DNA of 64,000 nucleotides from Paraburkholderia sacchari (GCF_000785435.2 NZ_JTDB02000004.1:372001-436000), one strand, 5' to 3'; shown: positions 1 through 9,763, counted from the first letter of the stretch. Made by a program: numbers and translations. Notes: a model not told the origin generated them from the letters alone.

Positions 1-110
1 TCAATACGCGGGAATCGCTCGCGACAGAGTTGCAGCAGGCGAATTTGCGCGACGTCCCGACCGTGATCGAAATCTTCGAAGCCGACTGGTTTGCACAGGT
101 GCCGGCATGA
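1..110 (+). CDS. 3' end of an upstream gene, possibly a TPP-dependent enzyme
   Basis: Only the last 35 codons are in the window; the frame ends at the TGA at 108-110. The tail reads LRDVPTVIEIFEADWF. The PTVIEI-type segment resembles the C-terminus of thiamine-pyrophosphate enzymes such as acetolactate-synthase-like proteins, but this is too short to be sure. The stop overlaps the start of the aldehyde dehydrogenase (ATGA), so the two are probably translationally coupled in one operon. Confidence 0.45.
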   Translation, partial: NTRESLATELQQANLRDVPTVIEIFEADWFAQVPA

Positions 111-1582
111 CGAAGATGCACTCCTCTCAGGTTGACGGCGTGCTGCGCACACAGCTTTATATCGACGGCGTCTGGTGCAGCGGCGAAGGCGGGCGGCGTC
201 TTCCGGTCATCAACCCGTCGACGGAAGCGCTCATCGCCGAGGTCGACGCCGCGAGCGCGGCGGACGTAGACGTTGCCGTGAAAGCGGCAGCGGAAGCGTT
301 CCGCACCTGGAAGAAAACCACTGGCGCCGAACGGGCGGCATGGTTGCGCGCGATTGCTCGCGGTGTGGAAACGCGCCGCGATCGTCTAGCAACACTCCAG
401 TCGCTCAATAACGGCAAGCCCCTGGCCGAAGCGCTGATCGACGTGAGCGACGTCGCGGCCACATTCGATTACTACGCACAACTGGCGGAGCAACTCGACG
501 AAACCGGCGAATCGGCCGTGGCGCTGCCCACCGATGAGTATCGCGCGATGATCCGGCGGGAGCCGGCCGGCGTGGCAGGCCTGATCGTGCCGTGGAACTT
601 CCCGATGGTCACCACCGCATGGAAGCTTGCGCCGGCGCTCGCGGCAGGGTGCACGGTGGTTCTGAAACCGTCGGAGGTCACGCCGCTGCCAGAGCTGGAA
701 CTCGCCGCGATCGTGGCCGAAGCGGGTGTGCCGCGCGGCGTTTTCAATGTCGTCACCGGAACAGGCGCCGACGTGGGCGCTCCGCTCGCCGCTCATCCGC
801 TGATCGCGAAGGTGTCGTTTACCGGCAGCACCGCAGTCGGCGAGCAGGTGATGAAATCCGCGGCCGCCACGATCAAGGGCGTGAGTCTCGAACTGGGCGG
901 CAAGTCGTCCATCGTCGTGTTCGCCGATGCGGATCTGGACTTCGCTGTCGAGCTGGTGATGGGCGGCGGGTTTTTCAACGCGGGACAGATGTGCTCGGCG
1001 ACTTCGCGCGTGCTGGTCGAACGCCCCATCGCGCGGGCGCTCATTGCACGCCTTGCCGAACGCGCGCGGCAGCTAGCCGTTGGCGATCCGTTCGTGCCTG
1101 GCGTGCAAATGGGGCCGCTGACGAACCGCGCCCAGTACGAGCGCGTGCAGCGCTACATCGCCCAGGGCAAGGCCGACGCCGCGCAGGTGATCGAAGGCGA
1201 AGTACCAGCCGGTCCAGGATATTTCGTCAAGCCGACGATCTTCGTCGATGTCCCTGCGCATAGCGCGGTGTGGCGAGAGGAAATCTTCGGCCCCGTGCTC
1301 TGCGTGCGCGCGTTCGACACCGAGGATGAGGCGATTGGCGTTGCAAACGATACCGAGTATGGGCTCGTTGCAACGGTCGTGACGGGCGACACCGCTCGCG
1401 CGCAACGCGTTGCGCGGGCGCTGGAAGCGGGCGTTGTCTGGATCAATGCGCCCCAAGCGATCTTTCCGCAGACGTCGTGGGGCGGCTACAAGCGCAGCAG
1501 TATCGGCCGCGAACTGGGGCCATTCGGGCTTGCCGCGTTCCAGGAAATCAAACAGGTATTGAGCGCAGCGCGAAACATCTGA
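107..1582 (+). CDS. NAD(P)-dependent aldehyde dehydrogenase, BetB/aminoaldehyde-type
   Basis: A full-length 491-residue aldehyde dehydrogenase that would oxidise an aldehyde to the acid in the cytoplasm. It shows the PWNFP cofactor segment, the catalytic glutamate in LELGGKS and the catalytic cysteine in FNAGQMCSA. The early segment NNGKPLAEA with DVAATFDYYA is typical of betaine- and aminoaldehyde-dehydrogenase subgroups (family knowledge). The start overlaps the preceding stop by 4 bp. A polyamine-type ABC importer follows 162 bp downstream, so an amino-aldehyde from polyamine or betaine breakdown is a reasonable substrate guess, but it is not shown by sequence alone. Confidence 0.85.
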   Translation: MTKMHSSQVDGVLRTQLYIDGVWCSGEGGRRLPVINPSTEALIAEVDAASAADVDVAVKAAAEAFRTWKKTTGAERAAWLRAIARGVETRRDRLATLQSLNNGKPLAEALIDVSDVAATFDYYAQLAEQLDETGESAVALPTDEYRAMIRREPAGVAGLIVPWNFPMVTTAWKLAPALAAGCTVVLKPSEVTPLPELELAAIVAEAGVPRGVFNVVTGTGADVGAPLAAHPLIAKVSFTGSTAVGEQVMKSAAATIKGVSLELGGKSSIVVFADADLDFAVELVMGGGFFNAGQMCSATSRVLVERPIARALIARLAERARQLAVGDPFVPGVQMGPLTNRAQYERVQRYIAQGKADAAQVIEGEVPAGPGYFVKPTIFVDVPAHSAVWREEIFGPVLCVRAFDTEDEAIGVANDTEYGLVATVVTGDTARAQRVARALEAGVVWINAPQAIFPQTSWGGYKRSSIGRELGPFGLAAFQEIKQVLSAARNI

Positions 1583-1744
1583 ACGATGCGGGAAAACCCC
1601 ACGCCATGAGTTCATGTCATGGGCCGCATGCGGAGATTTCGTTTGTTGGCAGAAATTGAACCCAATACAGTGTATTCACTTTTGAACCGGTCGACAGGCG
1701 TTCCCGATTGACCCGAATCGATAGACCACACACAGGAGAAGACC

Positions 1745-2842
1745 ATGGAAAGCTTCAAGCCGGGCAGGAGGCAGGCAATCAAGACCATTGGCACGGCTCT
1801 GGCTGCATCGGCATTGCCGATGCCGTTCGTTAGCACTGCAAAGGCCCAGCAACGCAGCTTCGCGGGCAAGACGCTGCGGCTGCTCACGTGGTCCGACGAT
1901 ACTGGCGCGGCGGCGCTGCGCAACATTGCCAATACGTTTAGCCAGAAGACCGGCGCGCAGGTTATCGCCGACCGCGCGGACGGCACGTCGGGAATGGTGG
2001 CAAAGGTGAAGGCCGCCGGCGAGCGTCCGACCTACGACGTAATCACGCTCGCGGGCGTTGGTGCGGCAGGTCTCGGCGATGCAGGCCTTCTCGCGAAGCC
2101 CGATCTGGACAAGCTGCCAAATCTCAAGGACTTGGCGCCGCAGTATCGCACTGGCGCGAACGGATTTGGAATCGGTTATCTCCTGTGGTCGGACGGCCTG
2201 ATCTACAACACGTCGACCGTGAAGACGGCGCCTTCTTCATACGAAGCGCTGTGGGATCCGAAGTATGCGGGGCGTCTGTTCCTGCCGCCGCCAGAGTGGG
2301 CCGAAGCGGTCGATCTCGCGATCATCGCCGCGAAGTTGAATGGCGGTTCGCAACAGAATATCGAGCCAGGTTTCAAGAAATTGGCAATCCTGAAAGAACG
2401 CGTGATGACGCTCGGCGAGAATCCGAATCAGGTGGCCGATCTCTTCCGAACAGGTTCTCTCGATATCGGCGGCATCTATTCGCCGGCCTTCTTTCCTGCC
2501 CAGATCAGGAAGCCCGAGTACAAGATGGGCGTCACGTACGGCATGAAGGAAGGCTTCGCCACGCAGCTGATGTTCTCGGTGATTCCGAAAGCGCATCCCG
2601 GCGATATCGACCTGATCCACGCGTTCATCAACCATACGCTCGATGCCGGCGTGCAAGGCCGCATGGCCGCCGACGTATTGAACGGCCCGGTGAACTCGAA
2701 AGCGATCATTCCCGCCGAGAGCCGCGCATTCGTGCCATCGCCGCAGCAGATCGCGGAAAAGGCCGTACTGCACGACGACAAGTCGCTCGCAGTCGTGCAG
2801 GCCGCGTGGATCAAGCGCTATACCGAGATCTTCTCTTCCTGA
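1745..2842 (+). CDS. ABC transporter substrate-binding protein, PotD/PotF-like
   Basis: A 365-residue periplasmic binding protein of the extracellular solute-binding family 1 / spermidine-putrescine type. The N-terminus has GRRQAIK followed by a hydrophobic stretch and a likely cleavage site near STAKAQ, resembling a twin-arginine signal peptide. The mature start (KTLRLLTWSDDTG) is typical of polyamine-type binding proteins. AGGAG lies about 8 bp upstream of the ATG. The gene precedes two permeases and an ATPase at short spacing, forming a complete importer. The ligand cannot be read from sequence; polyamine, opine or a related cation is likely. Confidence 0.85.
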   Translation: MESFKPGRRQAIKTIGTALAASALPMPFVSTAKAQQRSFAGKTLRLLTWSDDTGAAALRNIANTFSQKTGAQVIADRADGTSGMVAKVKAAGERPTYDVITLAGVGAAGLGDAGLLAKPDLDKLPNLKDLAPQYRTGANGFGIGYLLWSDGLIYNTSTVKTAPSSYEALWDPKYAGRLFLPPPEWAEAVDLAIIAAKLNGGSQQNIEPGFKKLAILKERVMTLGENPNQVADLFRTGSLDIGGIYSPAFFPAQIRKPEYKMGVTYGMKEGFATQLMFSVIPKAHPGDIDLIHAFINHTLDAGVQGRMAADVLNGPVNSKAIIPAESRAFVPSPQQIAEKAVLHDDKSLAVVQAAWIKRYTEIFSS

Positions 2843-2847
2843 CGGTC

Positions 2848-3771
2848 ATGGCAGCCCTTTCTTTTCGCCGGGAGAAGCCCGCAGCAGGCATAGCCGATGC
2901 CGCGGGCCGCAACGATACGCCTGCGTTGCCGCGTGTGCCACCGCTGTTGCTCCTCGCGCCCATCCTGGCTTTTCTCGCCGTGCTCGTGGCGGCGTCGCTC
3001 GCGGTGCTGCGCATGAGCTTCGGCGTCTCGGGCAACGAGTGGCGTGCGCTCACGCTCCAGAACTATGCGGATCTCCTCGATACGTATTTTCTTCACTCGC
3101 TGTGGCTGACGCTGCGTCTTGCGTTCCAGAGCATGATCTGCGCGGTGCTGCTTGCGATTCCTGTTGCGCTCGCGATGGCGCGCACCGAATCGAGGCTCGC
3201 GCGCCGGCTGCTGCTCGCAGGCGTGCTCTTGCCGCTGCTGGTCAACCTGCTGCTGCAGGGCTACGGCTGGCTGGTGATTCTTGGGCCGGCGGGGCTGTTC
3301 AATCACGCTCTGCTGGGCAGCGGCCTGATCCAGCGCCCGCTGCAATGGCTCTATCGCGAGAACGGGGTGCTGCTCGGCCTGATTCAGACCGCCTTTCCGC
3401 TCGCCGTCCTGCCGATATCGAGCGCGATGCGCGCAGTGTCGCGCTCCTATGAAGAAGCGGCGGCGACGCTCGGCGCAACCCGTTGGCAGACGCTGCGCCA
3501 CGTGATGTTGCCGCTCGCGATGCCGGGGCTGGTGTCGGGCGCGCTGCTGGTTTTCGCGTACAACGCGAGCGCATTTGCCGTACCGCTGCTGCTGGGTGGC
3601 CGGCGCGTGCCGATGCTGGCTGTGCTGGTGCACGACCAGGTGGCGCCGCTGCTCAACTGGCCCGCCGCGTCTTCATCCGGCGTCGTGCTGATGGTCGCGA
3701 CGCTTGCCGTGATGGCGCTTTCACAGCGGCTGGTGCGCCGCGTAAAACACAACGGGGAGTCCCGCCCATGA
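2848..3771 (+). CDS. ABC transporter permease, PotB/PotH-like
   Basis: A 307-residue inner-membrane permease with about six hydrophobic segments. The EAAxxLGA-type cytoplasmic loop that contacts the ATPase is present as EEAAATLGATRWQTLRHVMLP. I chose the ATG at 2848, five bases after the binding-protein stop, because an open frame extending further upstream overlaps that gene and reads as arginine-rich shadow sequence. The stop overlaps the next permease start (ATGA), indicating translational coupling and a heterodimeric permease. Confidence 0.85.
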   Translation: MAALSFRREKPAAGIADAAGRNDTPALPRVPPLLLLAPILAFLAVLVAASLAVLRMSFGVSGNEWRALTLQNYADLLDTYFLHSLWLTLRLAFQSMICAVLLAIPVALAMARTESRLARRLLLAGVLLPLLVNLLLQGYGWLVILGPAGLFNHALLGSGLIQRPLQWLYRENGVLLGLIQTAFPLAVLPISSAMRAVSRSYEEAAATLGATRWQTLRHVMLPLAMPGLVSGALLVFAYNASAFAVPLLLGGRRVPMLAVLVHDQVAPLLNWPAASSSGVVLMVATLAVMALSQRLVRRVKHNGESRP

Positions 3772-4610
3772 GTACCCTGCGCCTTCCATCGGCCATGCCG
3801 GGCCGCCTGAGCCGCGCGACGGGTCTGCTCGCGACCATCGTGCTGTTCATCGCCGCGCTGCCGATTCTGACCATGATCACCATGTCGTTCGGCAATTCGG
3901 ACACGCTCGAATTCCCGCCGCAAAGTTTCGGCCTGCACTGGTATCGCGCTGCGTGGCAGACGTTCGTGTCGCCGGATGCCAGCGACACGCTTTCGATGGG
4001 CACTGCGCTCACGACGAGCCTCGTCGTCGCGATATCGACGATGGTGATTGCCACGGCCGTGTCGGCTCCAGCCGCTTACGCGTTGTCGCGCTACCGCTTC
4101 CGGGGCAAGGCCGTGGTCGAACAGCTCGTTGCGCTGCCGCTCGTTTATCCGCTCGTGATGCTGGGCCTGTCGCTGCTGCTGGTATTCAACGTGCTGCCCG
4201 TGGAGCTCGGCATGGTACGACTCATCGTCGCGCATGTGATTCTGGCGCTGCCGTTCACAGTGAAGAACTGTGCAGCTTCCGTGGCGTCGATCGGCCCCGA
4301 GTTCGAGGAAGCAGCCTGCCTGATGGGCGCGAGTCCGCGCCGTGCGTTGGTCGATGTCGTGCTGCCGTTGATGCGGCCAGGCATTCTCGCCGGCATGCTG
4401 TTCGCGTTCATCATCTCGTTCAATGAGTTCACCGTAACGTTCTTCCTGTACAGCATCGACACCATGACCTTGCCGGTCTGGCTCTATAGCCGGACGGTGT
4501 CGTCGCTCGACCCCACCGTGTTCTCGTTCGCGGCGTTCATCGTGCTGATCGACTTCGCGCTGATCTGGCTGCTCGAAAGGCTGGTCGGCGATGAAGGTGT
4601 TGCACTGTAA
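3768..4610 (+). CDS. ABC transporter permease, PotC/PotI-like
   Basis: A 280-residue second permease of the polyamine-type importer. It has a hydrophobic N-terminal helix (TIVLFIAALPILTMI) and the EAA loop FEEAACLMGASPRRA. The start overlaps the stop of the previous permease by 4 bp, which fixes the start choice. The ATPase follows after 39 bp. As with PotC/PotI proteins, it would form the transmembrane channel with the partner encoded just upstream. Confidence 0.85.
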   Translation: MSTLRLPSAMPGRLSRATGLLATIVLFIAALPILTMITMSFGNSDTLEFPPQSFGLHWYRAAWQTFVSPDASDTLSMGTALTTSLVVAISTMVIATAVSAPAAYALSRYRFRGKAVVEQLVALPLVYPLVMLGLSLLLVFNVLPVELGMVRLIVAHVILALPFTVKNCAASVASIGPEFEEAACLMGASPRRALVDVVLPLMRPGILAGMLFAFIISFNEFTVTFFLYSIDTMTLPVWLYSRTVSSLDPTVFSFAAFIVLIDFALIWLLERLVGDEGVAL

Positions 4611-4649
4611 TTGCCGCCGACACAGCGTTCGACAGCACAAGGATCTCTC

Positions 4650-5732
4650 ATGACCCATCTGACACTTCAGTCCATCACCAAGCGCTTCAACGCCACGTAC
4701 GCGGTCGACCACGTCGACCTGAGCGTGCCGGACGGGAAACTCGTCTGCTTTCTCGGGCCCTCCGGTTGCGGCAAGACCACGCTGATGCGGATCATTGCAG
4801 GTCTCGAGACGCCCACATCGGGCAGCGTGACGTTCGCCGGCCGCGATCTGACGCAGGTGCCGGCCAACCGCCGCGACTTTGGCATGGTGTTCCAGTCGCT
4901 CGCGCTGTTTCCGCACATGACGGTCGCGGAGAATATCGCCTATCCGCTGCGGCTGCGCCGCGTCGAACGCAGCGCGCAGGCGAAGCGCGTCACCGAACTG
5001 CTCGAGATGATCCAGTTGCCGCATATGGCCGAGCGCAAAGTTACGCAACTGAGCGGCGGGCAGCGGCAGCGCGTTGCGATCGCACGCGCGATCGCGTCTT
5101 CGCCGAAGCTGCTGCTCCTCGACGAGCCGCTTTCCGCACTCGACGCGAAGCTGCGCGAAGCCATGCAGGTCGAAATTCGCTTGCTGCAGCAACGCCTCGG
5201 TATCACGACGATCATGGTCACACACGATCAACGCGAGGCGATGACGATGGCCGACGAGATCGTCGTGATGGAAAAAGGCCGCATCGCACAGGTCGGCAAA
5301 CCGCTCGATATCTATCGCGATCCAGTCAACGAGTTCGTCGCGGATTTCATAGGACTGGGAAACATTCTGCCTATTACCTTCAATGACGGGACGATCGGGC
5401 TGCCCGGCGGGCAATCGATCGTCATGAACGTTCCCGCGCGCGTGGCGGATGCCCCAGACGACATCCGGCTGCTGATCCGTCCCGAGGACGTGTGTGTCAG
5501 GCCTGCGAGCACGAAGCCAGGTCAGAACGCCTTGCATGGCAAGGTGACATTCGTTAGGGACGTTGGGGCGTCGATCGAGGCCACGATCGAATGCGATGGC
5601 TTCACGCTCACGGCAGCCACGACGCCGCGCGAGACGCCCGACGTTCGGGTAGGCATGCCGGTGCTGGCCGAATTGCCGGCCCACGCGTGCAAGCTCATTG
5701 CGGCGCGCACGACACCGCGCACGACACATTGA
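4650..5732 (+). CDS. ABC transporter ATPase, PotA/PotG-like
   Basis: A 360-residue ATPase with Walker A GPSGCGKTT (residues 36-44), Q-loop Gln at 82, signature LSGGQ (134-138), Walker B LLLLDEP (154-160) and the H-loop His at 192. The C-terminal 120 residues form a TOBE-like regulatory extension, as in PotA-type importers. The ATG at 4650 is preceded by AAGGA at a good distance; an in-frame TTG at 4611 directly after the permease stop lacks such a site. It energises the importer encoded just upstream. Confidence 0.88.
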   Translation: MTHLTLQSITKRFNATYAVDHVDLSVPDGKLVCFLGPSGCGKTTLMRIIAGLETPTSGSVTFAGRDLTQVPANRRDFGMVFQSLALFPHMTVAENIAYPLRLRRVERSAQAKRVTELLEMIQLPHMAERKVTQLSGGQRQRVAIARAIASSPKLLLLDEPLSALDAKLREAMQVEIRLLQQRLGITTIMVTHDQREAMTMADEIVVMEKGRIAQVGKPLDIYRDPVNEFVADFIGLGNILPITFNDGTIGLPGGQSIVMNVPARVADAPDDIRLLIRPEDVCVRPASTKPGQNALHGKVTFVRDVGASIEATIECDGFTLTAATTPRETPDVRVGMPVLAELPAHACKLIAARTTPRTTH

Positions 5733-5771
5733 ATTCTTTTACCACCACAAAGCCGTACCAGGAGACACCCC

Positions 5772-6596
5772 ATGAGCACCGCGACCCAGACCTATCATCC
5801 CCTGAAGCGCGTTTTTGCGCGCGTGACGGCTTCCGTTGCCTTCGCTGGCATGGCAGGCCTTTGCGCATTCGCACCACTTGCGCATGCGGACGCGCTGGAC
5901 ACCATCCAGAAGTCGGGCGTGGTGCGCATTGGCGTGTTCGAAGACTATCCGCCGTTCGGCTCGATCGGCCCCGATATGAAGCCGCAAGGCTACGACATCG
6001 AAGTCGCGAATCTGATCGGCAAGACGCTCAACGCGAAGGTCGAACTGGTTCAGGTCACGGGTGACAACCGCATGGCCTACCTCGCGGACCACAAGACGGA
6101 CATGCTGCTCTCGGTCGGCCAGACGCCGGAACGCGCGAAAGTGATCGACTTCTCGCAGCCGTATGCGCCGTACTACCTCGCGGTGTTCGGGCCAAAGTCG
6201 CTCGCAGTGAAGAACGCGAACGACCTTGCCGGCAAGACGGTTGCGGTGGCGCGCGGCACGCTCGAGGACCTGAGCGTCAGCAAGGTCGCGCCGCCCTCGG
6301 CGACCATCAAGCGCTTCGACGACCCGAACGGCGCGATCTCTGCATTCCTGTCCGGTCAGGCACAGTTGCTGGTGGTGGGAAACGATGTTGGCGCAACGAT
6401 CATGGCACGCCATCCGGCCAACAATCCGGAGCAGAAGTTCTCGCTTTTCAGCTCGCCGGACCACGTCGGCCTGAACAAGAACGAGGCGCGCCTGAAGGCG
6501 AAGGTCGACGACGCCATTGCGGCGGCGAAGAAGGACGGCACGATGAACGCCATCTCCCAGAAGTGGCTGCGTGCGCCGCTGCCGGCCGATCTTTGA
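5772..6596 (+). CDS. Polar amino-acid ABC transporter substrate-binding protein (family 3)
   Basis: A 274-residue periplasmic binding protein with a long signal peptide cleaved near PLAHADA. The mature segment SGVVRIGVFEDYPPFGSI and the later PQGYDIEVANLIGK are hallmark features of family 3 binding proteins for polar amino acids. AGGAG precedes the ATG. Two permeases and an ATPase of the same class follow at 6639-8833. The exact amino acid is not deducible, and no lipobox is present. Confidence 0.87.
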   Translation: MSTATQTYHPLKRVFARVTASVAFAGMAGLCAFAPLAHADALDTIQKSGVVRIGVFEDYPPFGSIGPDMKPQGYDIEVANLIGKTLNAKVELVQVTGDNRMAYLADHKTDMLLSVGQTPERAKVIDFSQPYAPYYLAVFGPKSLAVKNANDLAGKTVAVARGTLEDLSVSKVAPPSATIKRFDDPNGAISAFLSGQAQLLVVGNDVGATIMARHPANNPEQKFSLFSSPDHVGLNKNEARLKAKVDDAIAAAKKDGTMNAISQKWLRAPLPADL

Positions 6597-6638
6597 TTAG
6601 CGCAGCTTTTCTTTAACGGAAAAACGGGTGGCGTCACG

Positions 6639-7397
6639 ATGACTTACACGTTTGATTTCAGCGACTTCGTCCCGTACGTGGGCATGCTCGCGCACGGTGT
6701 CGCGGTGACGCTCGTCCTCACGGCAATTTCGACGGTGCTGGGCGGCATCGTCGGCATTGTCGGCGCGATGGTTGCCGTTGCGGGAGGCAAGGGCGCGCGG
6801 GCGCTCGTGGCGGCGTATGTTGAATTGATCCGCAATACGCCGTTTCTGGTGCAGCTATTCTTTGTGTTCTTCGGTTTGCCGAGCCTCGGCGTGCATATCG
6901 ACGAGATGCAGGCTGCCGTTCTGGCGATGACCGTCAATCTGGGCGCCTATGCGCTCGAAATCGTCAGGGCGGGGATCGACTCGATTCCGCGCGGTCAGCT
7001 TCAGGCGGCGATGGCGCTTGGCTTGCAGGGCCGCCAGGTATTTCGCCACATCGTGTTGCCGCAGGCGCTCGCGAACGTTTTTCCGGCGCTGCTCGGCCAG
7101 GTCCTGATCGTGATGCTGGGCTCGGCCGTGGTTTCGCAAATCTCGGTGCCCGATCTCACGTACGCTGCCAATTTCATCCAGTCGCGCAACTTCCGGTCGT
7201 TCGAAAGCTACATCATCGCCACCGCGATCTATCTGCTGCTGTCGATCGTGCTGCGCCTCGTGATCAACCGGCTGTGCAAAGGACTTTTCGCGGGACGCTC
7301 GGCGCGGGGCACCGCCAGCGCATCGCGCAACGGACTGCGCGCATGGTTTTCGGCCCGTGCCGCCGCGGTGTCCGGCATTCAGACGGAGCGTTCGTAA
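6639..7397 (+). CDS. Amino-acid ABC transporter permease, GltJ/HisQ-type
   Basis: A 252-residue inner-membrane permease. It carries the polar amino-acid motif ELIRNTPFLVQLFFVFFGLP and the coupling loop AMALGLQGRQVFRHIVLPQA, both typical of the HisMQ family. The C-terminal 30 residues are polar and variable. The stop codon TAA overlaps the start of the next permease by one base, so the two are very likely coupled and form a heterodimer. Confidence 0.87.
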   Translation: MTYTFDFSDFVPYVGMLAHGVAVTLVLTAISTVLGGIVGIVGAMVAVAGGKGARALVAAYVELIRNTPFLVQLFFVFFGLPSLGVHIDEMQAAVLAMTVNLGAYALEIVRAGIDSIPRGQLQAAMALGLQGRQVFRHIVLPQALANVFPALLGQVLIVMLGSAVVSQISVPDLTYAANFIQSRNFRSFESYIIATAIYLLLSIVLRLVINRLCKGLFAGRSARGTASASRNGLRAWFSARAAAVSGIQTERS

Positions 7398-8053
7398 TGG
7401 TCGAATTTTCGCTGTGGGATATCGCGCGCAACCTGTTGCTCGCTGCGCGCTGGACGGTCGTGCTCTCGCTGATCGCCTTTATCGGGGGTGGCGTAGCAGG
7501 GTTCGTACTGCTTGCCATGCGCGTATCGCCGGTATCGTGGCTGCGGCGCGTCGTGGTCTTGTATGTGGAGCTGTTTCAGGGCACGCCGCTCCTGATGCAA
7601 CTGTTCCTCGGCTTTTTCGGCTTGCCGCTGCTGGGCATCGACGTGTCGCCGTGGCTTGCCGCGACTGTGACGCTCACGCTGTACACCAGCGCTTATCTGG
7701 TCGATATCTGGCGGGGCTGCGTCGAGGCCGTGCCGCGCGGGCAGTGGGGCGCAGCCGCGAGTCTCGGCATGACCTGGACCCAGCAGTTGCGCTACGTGAT
7801 CTGGCCGCAGGCGTGGAAGATCGCCGTGCCGCCCACGGTCGGCTTTCTCGTGCAGGTTGTAAAGAGCACGGCGCTGACCTCGATCGTCGGTCTCACCGAG
7901 CTGACCAAGACCGGCACGATGATCACGAACGCTGCATTCCGGCCGTTCCCGATCTACGCCATGGTGGCGCTGATCTACTTCGCGATGTGCTTTCCGCTCA
8001 CCTGGTATGCGCGTGTGCTCGAACAGCGGTATCAGCGCGCCCGGCACCGCTGA
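7397..8053 (+). CDS. Amino-acid ABC transporter permease, GltK/HisM-type
   Basis: A 218-residue partner permease. It shows the family motif VELFQGTPLLMQLFLGFFGLP and the ATPase-contact loop AASLGMTWTQQLRYVIWPQA. I placed the start at the ATG at 7397, which overlaps the upstream stop; an open frame extending upstream lies inside the first permease and lacks membrane-protein character. The ATPase gene follows 54 bp downstream. Confidence 0.87.
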   Translation: MVEFSLWDIARNLLLAARWTVVLSLIAFIGGGVAGFVLLAMRVSPVSWLRRVVVLYVELFQGTPLLMQLFLGFFGLPLLGIDVSPWLAATVTLTLYTSAYLVDIWRGCVEAVPRGQWGAAASLGMTWTQQLRYVIWPQAWKIAVPPTVGFLVQVVKSTALTSIVGLTELTKTGTMITNAAFRPFPIYAMVALIYFAMCFPLTWYARVLEQRYQRARHR

Positions 8054-8107
8054 AGCGGCTGGCGTGGCGCTTGATTCGGTTCCCTATTTTCAGAAGCAGG
8101 TCTCAAC

Positions 8108-8833
8108 ATGATTTCCATCAGCAATGTATCCAAGTGGTATGGGCAGTTTCAGGTGCTGACCGATTGCACGACCGAAGTGAAGAAGGGCGAAGTCGTGGTC
8201 GTCTGCGGGCCGTCCGGCTCCGGCAAATCGACGCTGATCAAGACCGTCAATGGACTCGAGCCGTTCCAGAACGGCGACATCACGATCAATGGCGAATCGG
8301 TCGGCGACAAGCGAACGAATCTGCCCAGGCTGCGCTCGAAAGTCGGGATGGTTTTTCAGCACTTCGAACTTTTTCCGCACATGTCGATCGCCGATAACCT
8401 GACGCTCGCACAGACGATAGTCCTTGGCCGCCGAAAGGACGAAGCCACTGACAAGGCCTTGCGGCTGCTTCATCGTGTCGGGCTGCGCGCGCACGCGGAC
8501 AAGTATCCCGCGCAACTGAGTGGCGGGCAGCAGCAGCGGGTTGCGATTGCGCGTGCGTTATCGATGGACCCGGTTGCCATGTTGTTCGACGAGCCCACAT
8601 CGGCGCTCGATCCGGAAATGATCAACGAGGTGCTCGACGTGATGGTCGAACTGGCTCAGGAAGGCATGACCATGATGTGCGTTACGCACGAGATGGGCTT
8701 CGCGAAGAAGGTCGCCCATCGGGTGATCTTCATGGACCACGGCCATATTGTCGAGGACGATCAGAAGGAAGCGTTCTTCGCCAATCCGAAATCGGAACGG
8801 GCAAAGGATTTTCTGTCGAAGATCCTGCATTGA
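8108..8833 (+). CDS. Polar amino-acid ABC transporter ATPase, GltL/GlnQ-like
   Basis: A 241-residue ATPase, the usual length for the GlnQ/HisP/GltL class, which lacks a TOBE extension. Walker A is GPSGSGKST (34-42), the signature is LSGGQQQR and Walker B is [14 protein letters not shown]. The segment [12 protein letters not shown] is characteristic of the polar amino-acid subfamily. It completes the importer 5772-8833 and is followed by a LysR regulator that may control the cluster. Confidence 0.9.
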   Translation: MISISNVSKWYGQFQVLTDCTTEVKKGEVVVVCGPSGSGKSTLIKTVNGLEPFQNGDITINGESVGDKRTNLPRLRSKVGMVFQHFELFPHMSIADNLTLAQTIVLGRRKDEATDKALRLLHRVGLRAHADKYPAQLSGGQQQRVAIARALSMDPVAMLFDEPTSALDPEMINEVLDVMVELAQEGMTMMCVTHEMGFAKKVAHRVIFMDHGHIVEDDQKEAFFANPKSERAKDFLSKILH

Positions 8834-8890
8834 CCGTTTTATTTGCGAAACGTTTTTGTATCACCTCAAGTCACACCCGCTATCTTTCTC

Positions 8891-9763
8891 ATGCGACGAC
8901 TCCCGCCGCTCAACGCGCTCCAGATTTTCGAGGTGGTTGCTCGTTGCCGCAGTTTTACGCGTGCGGCGGACAACCTGTGCATCACGCAAGGGGCGGTGAG
9001 CCGCCAGATTCTCGCGCTGGAGGAATATTTCGGGTTTCCGCTTTTTATCCGCCACGTAAAGGGGCTCACCCTGACGTCGGAGGGGGAGCGGTTGCTGCCC
9101 ACCGTCAAGGAAAGCTTTGCGCGCATCGAGGAGGTTTCGCAGCGCCTGACCCGGCAGCGTACGGGGCTGGCGCTGAAGGTGCCGACCTGCGTCATGCGCT
9201 GGATGCTGCCGCGAGTCATGCGCTTTCAGGTCGACCACCCAGACCTTCAGGTGCAGATCACGACAACCTGGCAGCACGACGTCGACTTTCTGGTCGAGCC
9301 ATTCGATGCGGCAATCGTCTATGGGTTCTCGCCCGGCGCCGAAGTCTGCGCGGTTCCCTTGTTCGAGGAACGGCTGACACCCGTGTGCTCACCGGCGCTG
9401 ATGAAAGACAAGCCGCTCGGGAGCGCGGGAGATCTTGCGCAGCACACGCTGCTGCACCCGACCCGCGATCATCGCGACTGGAAGCTCTGGCTCGATCATG
9501 TCGGCGCGCGCGATGTGAGCCCCGACGCCGGGCCGGAGTTCGAAACGCTCGATCTGGCCACGAATGCGGCCATGCAGGGCTTTGGCGTGGCACTCGGCGA
9601 CCGGACGCTGGTCAGCGAGGATGTGAGCACGAAGCGCCTCGTCCTGCCATTCGATGCCGCGATAGAAACAGGCGCGCGCTACTATTTCGTCTATCCCGAG
9701 TCCGCCGCGCAGCAGCCGAACGTGAAGATTTTCAGCGAGTGGATTGCAAAGCATCGGGAATAG
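8891..9763 (+). CDS. LysR-family regulator, GcvA-like
   Basis: A 290-residue LysR-type regulator. The winged-helix motif is MRRLPPLNALQIFEVVARC with SFTRAADNLCITQGAVSRQ, which groups with GcvA-like members (PPLNALRxFE start). I chose ATG 8891; an in-frame TTG at 8843 would add 16 residues not expected for the family. The remainder is the effector-binding domain. It lies co-directionally 57 bp after the ATPase and is a candidate regulator of the preceding transport genes. Confidence 0.85.
   Translation: MRRLPPLNALQIFEVVARCRSFTRAADNLCITQGAVSRQILALEEYFGFPLFIRHVKGLTLTSEGERLLPTVKESFARIEEVSQRLTRQRTGLALKVPTCVMRWMLPRVMRFQVDHPDLQVQITTTWQHDVDFLVEPFDAAIVYGFSPGAEVCAVPLFEERLTPVCSPALMKDKPLGSAGDLAQHTLLHPTRDHRDWKLWLDHVGARDVSPDAGPEFETLDLATNAAMQGFGVALGDRTLVSEDVSTKRLVLPFDAAIETGARYYFVYPESAAQQPNVKIFSEWIAKHRE

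Noticed and set aside
3447-5729. A 760-codon open frame antisense to the permease/ATPase genes
   Set aside because: Highly Arg/His/Gln-rich with no domain; it is the GC-driven shadow of genes 3768-5732.
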